Assembly: GCA_021790385.1 (NCBI GenBank)
Contig: JAJYDW010000003.1
Span: 89,869 to 136,744 of the forward strand
DNA: 46,876 nt
Direction: 5' to 3'
From: Planctomycetota bacterium
Lineage (GTDB): Bacteria > Planctomycetota > Phycisphaerae > WQYP01
The translations under genes were made by a program, and so were the position numbers. The notes below the pieces were generated by a model, which was given only the letters and a program-made list of their open reading frames with translations, did not search any database and had not been told where the DNA came from. Below, piece after piece: positions 1 to 6,865 of this stretch (the stretch's first letter is position 1; every line of letters begins with the position of its first letter).

Positions 1-305
1 GCACCCATGTCCACCTTGATGCCAGGAATGATACCGGCCTTTTTGATGGCATCGACAAACGAAATACCGGCGTTGGTCTGCTGGCGAATGGTTTCATCAA
101 AGAGAATGGCACCGCTGATAAAATCACCCAAGCCAGGGGTGGTAACAATGAGATCGCGATAGGCGCGGCGGTTTTCCGCCGTCTGGGCGATGCCCAGTGC
201 CGCGAATCGCTTATTGCAGGTAGGGTTGCTTTCGTCCATGGCGAGCAATCCCTTGCCGTCGATCATCAGGGCGTTGGCCGTATCGATGAGTTGCATTACA
301 TTCAT
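1..305 (-). CDS. Class I fructose-bisphosphate aldolase, N-terminal part (cut by window edge)
   Basis: Only the first 101 residues lie in the window; the gene continues past base 1. The protein would cleave fructose 1,6-bisphosphate to two triose phosphates in the cytoplasm (glycolysis and gluconeogenesis). The sequence shows the class I signature GKGLLAMDES at residues 17-26, followed by NKRF, then a stretch ending in GIIPGIKVDMG, which matches the conserved GIKVDxG strand of the Schiff-base aldolases. The catalytic lysine lies beyond the window. The start is the ATG at 305-303, preceded on the minus strand by AAAGGAAA about 6 bases away. An in-frame ATG three codons later (296-294) has no better ribosome site. 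It is divergent from rnpA. Confidence 0.88.
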   Translation of the reverse strand, partial: MNVMQLIDTANALMIDGKGLLAMDESNPTCNKRFAALGIAQTAENRRAYRDLIVTTPGLGDFISGAILFDETIRQQTNAGISFVDAIKKAGIIPGIKVDMG

Positions 306-577
306 GGAATTTTCCTTTCTGCCAGTACCACGGAATGGCCCGCCGGCGAACGGAGAAGGTTTGCATCTGTGACAACCGACATCTTTATGGCCATTGGCAC
401 CGGTATGCTTTATTATAGGGAAGGATACGGAATGTCCAAGGTCGACCGGCGGTATGTGGCGCGTTCTGGACGAGAAATGCTAATCGGCAACCGAATACAT
501 TCGGCGTTCATTTCCAACCACATGGTCGGCAAGTTATAGTGGTTGGAGAAAGACGGGCAGGCCGATCGAGGCACACC
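306..577. other. Divergent intergenic region, fba / rnpA
   Basis: This 272-base gap must hold the promoters of the aldolase gene (minus) and rnpA (plus). Open frames across it (for example 291-539) show no recognisable family. In particular no ribosomal protein L34 (rpmH), the usual upstream neighbour of rnpA, can be read on either strand. I could not assign a convincing -35/-10 pair. Confidence 0.5.
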
Positions 578-952
578 ATGGATAATCCGCAGTCACCTCC
601 CACCATTGAACCGAACCGCGGGAGAGCATTAACGCTAAAGAAAAACCAGCGGCTGGGCGGCAAGCGAACAGTGGATCAGGTATTTCGCAGCGGGCGGCGG
701 CGCACGCATCACCCGATCATGGCGTGCTGCCACCGACGAGCGGATAATGGTCTGATGCGCATCGCGATATCGGTTTCAAAAAAATGCGGGGGCGCGGTAG
801 AGAGAAATGCAATTCGCCGGCGCATTCGCGAGGCGTATCGTCTGATGCAGCACGAGTTGCCGCCGGGGGTGGACGCTTTGCTGGTGGTGCGCCCGCATCG
901 GCGCTTGCCCGTGGTAAAATACCAGGATATTTTGCGCTGCGTGTTGAGGTAA
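578..952 (+). CDS. rnpA: Ribonuclease P protein component
   Basis: Protein subunit of RNase P, which helps the catalytic RNA trim the 5' leader of tRNA precursors. The 124-residue product is basic throughout. It shows the family's core: LKKNQRL near the N-terminus, then FRSGRR, and the diagnostic RNR helix (ERNAIRRRIREAYRL) that contacts RNA. The frame is open from a GTG at 539, but ATG 578 is preferred because GAGG at 568-571 sits 6 bases before it and because the extra 13 residues have no counterpart in the family. The stop overlaps the next start region: yidD begins at the next base. The rnpA-yidD pairing is typical of bacteria; the missing rpmH upstream is not. Confidence 0.93.
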   Translation: MDNPQSPPTIEPNRGRALTLKKNQRLGGKRTVDQVFRSGRRRTHHPIMACCHRRADNGLMRIAISVSKKCGGAVERNAIRRRIREAYRLMQHELPPGVDALLVVRPHRRLPVVKYQDILRCVLR

Positions 953-1213
953 ATGAACATGCGCCGGATATTTGGATGGCTTTTTCTGGTGCTGATTCGA
1001 CTGTACCAGGTAACACTTTCACCATTTTTAGGTGGACACTGCCGCTATCAACCCACGTGCAGCAACTATGGGCTGGAGGCCATCAAAACGTATGGACCGT
1101 GGCGTGGTGGATGGATGGCGCTGATGCGTATCGCCCGCTGTCATCCGTTTGTCAAAGGCGGGTACGATCCAGTGCCACCGCCTCCGGTCCGGCAGCGGGA
1201 AGATACCCGATAG
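953..1213 (+). CDS. yidD: Membrane protein insertion efficiency factor YidD
   Basis: Small membrane-associated protein (86 residues) that aids insertion of proteins by the YidC pathway. The family pattern is complete: an N-terminal amphipathic/hydrophobic segment ([21 protein letters not shown]), the cysteine motif [15 protein letters not shown], and PWRGGW followed by RCHPF. The ATG lies directly after the rnpA stop codon, with GAGG of the rnpA end (946-949) acting as ribosome site, so the two are translationally coupled. The C-terminal tail after GGYDPVPPP is short and charged, as usual. In many genomes yidC follows; here an OsmC-family gene does. Confidence 0.93.
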   Translation: MNMRRIFGWLFLVLIRLYQVTLSPFLGGHCRYQPTCSNYGLEAIKTYGPWRGGWMALMRIARCHPFVKGGYDPVPPPPVRQREDTR

Positions 1214-1285
1214 CCGGGCACTGGATTTATTTTGTAACACCGCATAGCATTGCCCCCGTCGATGTTTCAGGAGTTTTGTTTTATA

Positions 1286-1681
1286 ATGACTACGTTTACT
1301 TTGAAGCAAGTGGGTAATTTTGCCATTGATGTGGAACACGAAAGCTGGAAGTTGCGCATTGACCTGATGCCGGGCCAGGGCGGCGGCGGTACAGGGCCTG
1401 GGCCAACGGATTTAGTACCGATTGCTCTGGCGGCCTGTGAAATGATGCTGGCCCTGCTGACTGCCAAGAAAGCCGGCAATCCGCTGTCGGACGTCCAGGC
1501 CACGGTTACCAAACAGTACTTCAAAGATCCATCACGCCTGGGAGACATGCAGGTGGTGCTGAACAATGTATTTAGCAAACTGCCGCCCGAACTTCATGAT
1601 CGCGTGCGTACCGCCGTGGAAACATGTCCGGTACTGCAAACGCTGCGGCATCCGCCGGCGGTGCAAACACAAATCATGTAA
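1286..1681 (+). CDS. OsmC/Ohr-family protein
   Basis: Probable thiol-dependent peroxidase or related small OsmC-fold protein of 131 residues acting in the cytoplasm. The fold is indicated by an N-terminal beta stretch, the glycine-rich GQGGGGTGPGPTDLVPIALAAC segment, and the two cysteines of the family: Cys51 at the start of the central helix (ALAACEMM) and Cys114 in ETCPVLQTL, matching the CPVxxTL motif. These two form the redox pair in known OsmC and Ohr enzymes. The start is ATG 1286 because homology begins there; AGGAG at 1269-1273 is 12 bases upstream, rather far. An earlier in-frame ATG at 1262 overlaps that ribosome site. Not called osmC or ohr because the exact subfamily is unclear. 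Confidence 0.78.
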   Translation: MTTFTLKQVGNFAIDVEHESWKLRIDLMPGQGGGGTGPGPTDLVPIALAACEMMLALLTAKKAGNPLSDVQATVTKQYFKDPSRLGDMQVVLNNVFSKLPPELHDRVRTAVETCPVLQTLRHPPAVQTQIM

Positions 1682-1793
1682 GCACGAATATTCTCTATAT
1701 TTACCATAGGCGGATACAATGATGATGTTGGCTTGATCCTCAAACAAGACTGGGGCATCCACGGGTCGGTAGCAGATATAGGAGAACTCCTTG

Positions 1794-3032
1794 ATGGCTT
1801 TGCAGTTCGTTAGAAAACTCCAGATACGACTGACCTGCATGCTGCTACTGGTAGTGGTAACTCCATCGTTATCGGAAGCGGCAGTTTTGCAAGTAGGCCC
1901 TGGCCGGCAGTTTCACAACATCATCCAGGCGGTGCGTGCAGCCCGGCCCGGGGATATTATTAAAGTTTGGCCGTTACCGGATGGACGGGCCTATCGCCGC
2001 GTAGCGGTGCTGCTGCAAAAGCCCCGCATTACCATTGAATCCGCCATTCCTGAGCGATACGTGAAGATTAACGGCCAGGGGTTTGATTATTCCGGACGTC
2101 AACCGCTGCCACGGGCAATTTTTCAATTTGACCCCACCGCCAGCGGCTGCACGCTGCGCGGCTTTGATCTTACCGATGCCCACAATAACTCATCCAATGG
2201 TGCTGGCGTACGTATTAATGCTGCAAATAATATACTGATTCGCAACTGCTACATTCACGGCAATGATATGGGCATCATGAGCAATGGCAAACTAGCCCGG
2301 CATACGGGTTCGCAGCAAGTCATCGAAGACTGCCTGATTACAAACAATGGCACGTTTCATCAGGCTGGGTACAACCACAATTTATATCTGGGTGGAACCA
2401 GCGCACTGATCCGTGGCTGTGAGATTTCCGACAGTCTTACCGGCCATAACCTCAAAAGCCGGGCCCATATCACCTGGGTAGAGTATTGCTATATCCACGG
2501 GTCGGCCAATCGCGAACTGGACCTGGTGGATGACCGCGGCAACACGGATCAACCGCACAGTGATGCGGTGGTACTGGGATGCTTCATCATCAAGAAGAAG
2601 AACATGTCCGGGAACCGACAAGTCATTAACTTTGGACGGGACGGCAGTGCCAACCATACCGGAACCTTGTACCTGGTTCACAATACCATTTTCACTCCCT
2701 ATTATACCGGAGCGCTGGTACTCTCCGCCCCAGGAGCCAAGCTGGTGATGGTAGACAACAAGATTATCAATCCGTCGCACCGGGCTGTATTGGTTGATTG
2801 CATCAACGGCGGACGTTGGCAAAATGTGAAAGGTGCAGGTAATTGGATTTCACCCGCGTACGGGGCTTTGGCCAGACGGTTTGGCGGACCCATGATTCCA
2901 TGGCGAAGGATCAAACTTCCCTGGAGCCGAATACATTTACGACCCCAACCACTTATGCGTTTTGCCGGGATCGGGCATTTGATTCGATATCACCAACCAC
3001 AACCAGGTGCCGGGCCATTGCGTTTGCCCTGA
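1794..3032 (+). CDS. Secreted right-handed parallel beta-helix protein
   Basis: Exported protein of 412 residues of unknown substrate. The N-terminus has a signal peptide (basic LQFVRKLQIR, hydrophobic LTCMLLLVVVTPSLS, cleavage near SEA-AV). It begins with VGPGRQFHNIIQAVRAARPGDIIKV, the opening strand typical of pectate-lyase-like beta-helices. It then runs through repeated short coils with buried Asn and Cys (NNILIRNCYIHGN, QQVIEDCLITNN, SALIRGCEISDS). No catalytic motif of a named polysaccharide lyase was identified. The ATG at 1794 follows GGAGA (1781-1785) by 8 bases; a TTG immediately before it is also in frame. The subtilase gene starts about 24 bases after the stop, so the two may be cotranscribed. 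Confidence 0.8.
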   Translation: MALQFVRKLQIRLTCMLLLVVVTPSLSEAAVLQVGPGRQFHNIIQAVRAARPGDIIKVWPLPDGRAYRRVAVLLQKPRITIESAIPERYVKINGQGFDYSGRQPLPRAIFQFDPTASGCTLRGFDLTDAHNNSSNGAGVRINAANNILIRNCYIHGNDMGIMSNGKLARHTGSQQVIEDCLITNNGTFHQAGYNHNLYLGGTSALIRGCEISDSLTGHNLKSRAHITWVEYCYIHGSANRELDLVDDRGNTDQPHSDAVVLGCFIIKKKNMSGNRQVINFGRDGSANHTGTLYLVHNTIFTPYYTGALVLSAPGAKLVMVDNKIINPSHRAVLVDCINGGRWQNVKGAGNWISPAYGALARRFGGPMIPWRRIKLPWSRIHLRPQPLMRFAGIGHLIRYHQPQPGAGPLRLP

Positions 3033-3055
3033 CGCACATTTGCGGAAAGACCGTT

Positions 3056-4639
3056 ATGGTACCCATGCTCTCCATCTTTCACCCAGGGCCGCCGTTGAAA
3101 TCATTGCCAATGGGGCGACGAAAGGCGGCAGCGTTGTCTGCACGTGGCGATTCATACCGTTCATGTCTATCGACATTATTGGCGATAGCGGCGATGACTG
3201 GTGCAATCTCTGTGGCCCAGGGTCACACCGCGCAGCAGCAAATCGGGCTGACCCACATGCGGATAGTAGCACCTGAGCTTACCGGGGCCGGGATAACCGT
3301 GGCGCAGGTAGAGGCGTCGCCGTCGCGCCATGCGGATAAATTTGAACCAAGCTGCACAGCCACGGGTCAACCCAACTCCAAATTCACGTTTATCAATCGC
3401 TTTGGATCAGTGAGTTTGATCCAGAAAATCAGAGCGGAGTCTGCGCACGCAACACAGGTTGGCCGGATTTTCTACGGGAACGAAGGTGGAAATTTTAAGA
3501 CGGGTCTATGCCCGGGCGTAGGTCACATTGATGTGTGGGACGCCAGGGCACTCTATCGCCAGCTATGCAGCGCCAGCCCGTTGCTGATTCCGCCGGGTCA
3601 AACCACAGCACCGGCGATAGTCAATCAAAGCTATGTTTTTGAAGCGGCCACCACTTCCGAAATTCAATCCGTAGATTCTTTGTTCGATAATTATGCCGTG
3701 CGTCACAACACTCTTTTTATTTCCGCCGTTGGCAATGGGTTGGAGATGACTACTGACACCGGTCAACCAAGCGAAGTAAACCCGCCCGCCGACGCATATA
3801 ACGGCCTGGCTGTGGCGACATGCGACGGCAACACCGGCATCGGCCCAACCTGCAATGGTCGATCCAAGCCGGATATCAGCGCGCCGGGCAACGAAACCAG
3901 TTATGCCGCCCCACTGGTATCCGGTGCGGCGACACTACTGCTCCAGGCCGGAAGGGAAGGGCTGGGCGGAAGTACCGTTGCCAGCACGGATATTCGAGTC
4001 ATTAAAGCTCTACTTCTCAACGGAGCCAGTAAACCTCCGGACTGGACAAATTCGTATACTATCTACGCAAACGTGTATAGCTTTCATGCGCCTGATGCTT
4101 TTACCCTTACCCCTTTTGATCCTCGTTATGGGTCAGGGGTACTCAACATCTACAACTCCTACAAAAATCTCGTCGCTGGGGAACATTCGCCTACTATCAG
4201 CACCAATTTGAATATCCACGCCATGGTGAGAACCTATCCACATGCGGTAACGCACGAACCACTGGAAGGCTGGAATCTTGGTTCCAGCAGTACCCCTGCC
4301 GGAGGCAATCGCCTGCATCACTACCTCTTTCATCTTTCCGGGACATCGACCATCTCCTGGAATTTAACCGCCACGCTGGATTGGGATGTCACGTGGGCCG
4401 GCTCCACGCTGATGATGAACCATTTTTATCTTTATCTGCTCAATTCGTCCGGAGATGTGGCATGGAGCAAAAGCTTTATCGACAACGTACAACAAATTCA
4501 CCTGACGGGCCTGGCACCTGGCACGTACGACCTGGTGGTCATGGAGCTTGGATATACCGTGCCGATTTTCCGCAGTCATTATGCCGTGAGCTGGGATTTC
4601 ACTCCGAACCACGCCCTTGTCGCCAAGCGGCATCACTGA
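3056..4639 (+). CDS. Secreted subtilase-like serine protease (S8 family), catalytic Asp replaced by Glu
   Basis: Predicted exported protease-like protein of 527 residues. The signal sequence has a long basic start (GRRKAAALSARGDSYR) and a hydrophobic core (LSTLLAIAAMTGAISVAQG). The S8 landmarks appear in order: ITVAQVEAS at the usual DTG position, so Glu stands where the catalytic Asp is expected; SAHATQVGRI matching HGTHVAG with the catalytic His; FISAVGNG with the oxyanion Asn; and ETSYAAPLVSGAA with the catalytic Ser. A C-terminal beta-rich domain follows (about the last 150 residues). Start chosen at ATG 3056 because GGAAAG lies 6 bases upstream; ATG 3110, nearer the signal peptide, is an alternative. 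Activity with Glu in the triad is uncertain. Confidence 0.78.
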   Translation: MVPMLSIFHPGPPLKSLPMGRRKAAALSARGDSYRSCLSTLLAIAAMTGAISVAQGHTAQQQIGLTHMRIVAPELTGAGITVAQVEASPSRHADKFEPSCTATGQPNSKFTFINRFGSVSLIQKIRAESAHATQVGRIFYGNEGGNFKTGLCPGVGHIDVWDARALYRQLCSASPLLIPPGQTTAPAIVNQSYVFEAATTSEIQSVDSLFDNYAVRHNTLFISAVGNGLEMTTDTGQPSEVNPPADAYNGLAVATCDGNTGIGPTCNGRSKPDISAPGNETSYAAPLVSGAATLLLQAGREGLGGSTVASTDIRVIKALLLNGASKPPDWTNSYTIYANVYSFHAPDAFTLTPFDPRYGSGVLNIYNSYKNLVAGEHSPTISTNLNIHAMVRTYPHAVTHEPLEGWNLGSSSTPAGGNRLHHYLFHLSGTSTISWNLTATLDWDVTWAGSTLMMNHFYLYLLNSSGDVAWSKSFIDNVQQIHLTGLAPGTYDLVVMELGYTVPIFRSHYAVSWDFTPNHALVAKRHH

Positions 4640-4692
4640 GGTTTCTCGATCGCGGCAGCGGCGCACTGCAGCCAGCCCGGTCATCTTTATTG

Positions 4693-5367
4693 TCACCGCG
4701 AACCTGCCGCTTGTTTTTTTTCTGTTCGGGCAGCCCAGTGCCACTGCTGAACTAAAGTGCCCAGGCAGGCGACACCCAGAGTCACAAGTAATAATCCGGT
4801 GGGAGTGAGCCACCGAGCTTTCACGGTCCATTGGTTCCAGGAAGCCGGCGCATCATCATGTAGCAGCACCAGGGAACCGCCAATCAACATGGCGGCTCCT
4901 TGCAGCGTGAAAGAAAAAATAAGCGCCGCGCGGAAAACCACAAAGGCGATCGCGCCCACTGCAATAAGCCCCAGGATCGCGGCCAAGAGTTCCATTTCCG
5001 GCGGGGAATGCATCCAGTGAGATACAGCCATGCCCATTAAACAGCCGGCTACGGCACCGACCAGCGCAAAGACCATTTCCAGCATGGGCACAAATGCGAT
5101 GGCCGCAATTACGGCAGCCACCACCACGGCCACCGCAGCCAGCAGAGATTTGTCCGCCACGACCATAGCCAGTATCCAGCCCATGGCAATCACGTCAACC
5201 GCAATGATCCAGCGATAAATCCACCGGGATAAAAGCAGTAACAGTAATCCCAGTACCACCAGAATGACACCAGAAAGAAATTTTTCCTGCTGCAACAGGG
5301 CAATGAAATGGCCGGCATAACCGTGATCGAGGTGCTGCGGCCACAAATTCGCATCCGGTTTTTGCAC
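4693..5367 (-). CDS. Multi-pass membrane protein (DUF4203-like), function unknown
   Basis: Integral membrane protein of 224 residues with about seven hydrophobic segments, the first being FLSGVILVVLGLLLLLLSRWIYRW. Glycine-rich segments alternate with short loops, as in DUF4203/TM7S3-type proteins, but no functional residue stands out. The cytoplasmic tail is basic (ARTEKKQAAGSR). GTG 5367 is chosen as start because AAGGA lies 6 bases upstream on the minus strand; the frame is open to a TTG at 5391 without such a site. The gene follows another membrane protein of similar pattern (5446-6345) by about 80 bases, so the two are probably cotranscribed and may be distant paralogues. Confidence 0.65.
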   Translation of the reverse strand: MQKPDANLWPQHLDHGYAGHFIALLQQEKFLSGVILVVLGLLLLLLSRWIYRWIIAVDVIAMGWILAMVVADKSLLAAVAVVVAAVIAAIAFVPMLEMVFALVGAVAGCLMGMAVSHWMHSPPEMELLAAILGLIAVGAIAFVVFRAALIFSFTLQGAAMLIGGSLVLLHDDAPASWNQWTVKARWLTPTGLLLVTLGVACLGTLVQQWHWAARTEKKQAAGSR

Positions 5368-5445
5368 ATGGAATCCTTGATGGTTAAACAAGCGTCTGGA
5401 ACAATAGAACAGATGGCTGGCACATTGCCTCTTAAACCGGGACCC

Positions 5446-6345
5446 TCAGCCGGCTTTTTTTGCTTCCGGCTTTTTAACCGTTTCTTTTTTGTGACGTCGC
5501 GATTGGTGCAAGACCTGCGCCAACTGAATCAAAATACCTGCGCCCGCGGCACCCAGGACCAGCCCTAATAAATTCACGCGATCCAGCCAGTGGGCTAGGA
5601 ATACTGGAACAAACGCCCGCCCCAGCACCGCCAATGAAAGGCCCAGCACAACGGCACCTACGCAAGCGCTGGCCAACACGGAAGCGGTTCGCCAGAACAG
5701 CCAAGCCAGCAGCAGGACGATCAGGCCGGACCCAAAAGCAACGGCCTTAGCCTTATTACGCCTTGCCGCCGGCATTCGTAATACAGTGTGCCACCAGGCC
5801 AACCAACGATGCCTGGCGTTGTGCCATATCTGCCACATTCGGGCGTCCGGCTGGTGATGAGTGGAAACCGGCGCGGCCTGGGCCACCCCGAGCGGAACGG
5901 GTTTGGCGTGCGGTGCGGTGGTCAAGGGGGTGGACATGGCAAACGCGGATAGAATGGTGATGGCCACCAGCGCGGCCACAAGAATCGCCTGCATAAAGCG
6001 AAAACCAATGGAGCCCAGCAGTGCACCGATAATCGCCATGATGATCGCACTGGCAATATTTACCATGGGCCAATGCCACAGCAATGGGGCCAAGTATCCA
6101 CAAAACGCCCCCAGCGCGGCGAGTACCATGGTTAAAGCAGGCCGGGCCATGCGGAAGCCCGTTAGCCACAGCACCGTACCCACAAAAAGCCCCAAAAACG
6201 CCACCACAATCAGCGTTTGGTCTGGCTTTAAATGCGAAATAAATGTTGCCACGCGGCCCGCCTCTGACGGGAAACAAAACCCATCTTGCGGTGATTGTAC
6301 CGTCAAAACAGGTTGACGGCACCATAGCGGCACGGTGGCAACCAT
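5446..6345 (-). CDS. Multi-pass membrane protein (DUF4203-like), function unknown
   Basis: Membrane protein of up to 299 residues with two hydrophobic clusters. One holds about five segments from LIVVAFLGLFVGTVLWL; the other about four, from AVAFGSGLIVLLLAWLFW. A polar stretch of about 60 residues rich in His, Pro and Ala separates them. The tail is very basic (RRHKKETVKKPEAKKAG) and so is probably cytoplasmic. The ATG at 6345 gives the longest product, but the first 31 residues look unlike a real N-terminus. GTG 6252 has AGAGG 8 bases upstream and may be the true start. The neighbour at 4693-5367 has the same overall pattern. I see no enzyme or transport motif. Confidence 0.65.
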   Translation of the reverse strand: MVATVPLWCRQPVLTVQSPQDGFCFPSEAGRVATFISHLKPDQTLIVVAFLGLFVGTVLWLTGFRMARPALTMVLAALGAFCGYLAPLLWHWPMVNIASAIIMAIIGALLGSIGFRFMQAILVAALVAITILSAFAMSTPLTTAPHAKPVPLGVAQAAPVSTHHQPDARMWQIWHNARHRWLAWWHTVLRMPAARRNKAKAVAFGSGLIVLLLAWLFWRTASVLASACVGAVVLGLSLAVLGRAFVPVFLAHWLDRVNLLGLVLGAAGAGILIQLAQVLHQSRRHKKETVKKPEAKKAG

Positions 6346-6356
6346 CCACCCTGCAT

Positions 6357-6381
6357 AAAAATGCCCCCGAACGCATGGGGC
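6357..6381 (-). terminator. Intrinsic terminator after the P-II gene
   Basis: On the minus strand, GCCCC (6381-6377) pairs with GGGGC (6367-6363) around a 9-base loop and is followed by ATTTTTATG. It lies 37 bases beyond the P-II stop codon. The stem is short (5 bp), but the U-run fits a Rho-independent terminator. Confidence 0.5.
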
Positions 6382-6417
6382 GTTCAGGGAGCTGAAATTT
6401 CCGATGTCTTTCGAGGC

Positions 6418-6771
6418 TTAGATAGCCTCACTGCCCTGCACGCCGTCGCTGATACGGGTGACGTTATCCAAAGGCAGCACAAACACTTTTCCGTCGCCAA
6501 TCTGACCTTTGCCGCCCGGTCCACTACGGGCACCCTTGAGAATGGCGTTGATGGTGGGTTGCACGAAATTATCGTTCACGGCGATATCCAGGCGAACTTT
6601 GCGGAGCAGATTCACCTGCATGGTCTGGCCGCGAAAGTATTCCGTGTGCCCCTTTTGACGACCATACCCCTGGACATCGGCCACGGTCAGACGAAATACC
6701 TCCACATCGGTCAGGGCTTGCTTAACGGCGTCAAGCCGATGCGGCTGAATGATTGCGACGATCCATTTCAT
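6418..6771 (-). CDS. Nitrogen regulatory protein P-II, lacking Tyr51
   Basis: Trimeric signal protein (117 residues) that senses ATP/ADP and 2-oxoglutarate and typically blocks Amt channels. The fold is clear: MKWIVAIIQPHRLD at the start, VQGYGRQKGHTEYFRG with Gln39 for 2-oxoglutarate binding, and the ATP-binding IGDGKVFVLPLDNVTRI. Two features are odd. In the T-loop the residue aligned with uridylylated Tyr51 is Met51, and the position-49 site is Gln, so neither known modification can occur there. Before GDGK there are about five extra residues (GARSGPGGKGQ). ATG 6771 has GGAGA about 7 bases upstream. It lies downstream of amt (94-base gap with a hairpin), the reverse of the usual glnK-amtB order, and probably controls one or both transporters. 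Confidence 0.9.
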   Translation of the reverse strand: MKWIVAIIQPHRLDAVKQALTDVEVFRLTVADVQGYGRQKGHTEYFRGQTMQVNLLRKVRLDIAVNDNFVQPTINAILKGARSGPGGKGQIGDGKVFVLPLDNVTRISDGVQGSEAI

Positions 6772-6804
6772 ATTGATTCTCCATGAAGAAGTTGCTGATA
6801 AAAT

Positions 6805-6844
6805 AAGAAGGGCTTTGGCCTGGTTGTCTACCAAAGCCCTTCTT
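6805..6844 (-). terminator. Strong hairpin between amt and the P-II gene
   Basis: A perfect 14-bp stem (6805-6818 with 6831-6844) closes a 12-base loop. Read on the minus strand it is followed by ATTTTATC, so it looks like an intrinsic terminator or attenuator between amt and the P-II gene. If it works, it would lower P-II expression relative to the transporter. On the plus strand the flank is weaker in T. Confidence 0.65.
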
Positions 6845-6865
6845 TACCATATATATTCTACCCGA

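Noticed and set aside
394..408. Sigma-54-like sequence TGGCACCGGTATGCT upstream of rnpA
   Set aside because: Spacing is one base short, and sigma-54 control of rnpA would be unexpected.
291..539. 82-codon frame between the aldolase and rnpA, in the place where rpmH would lie
   Set aside because: The translation has nothing like ribosomal protein L34, no ribosome site, and overlaps the aldolase start.
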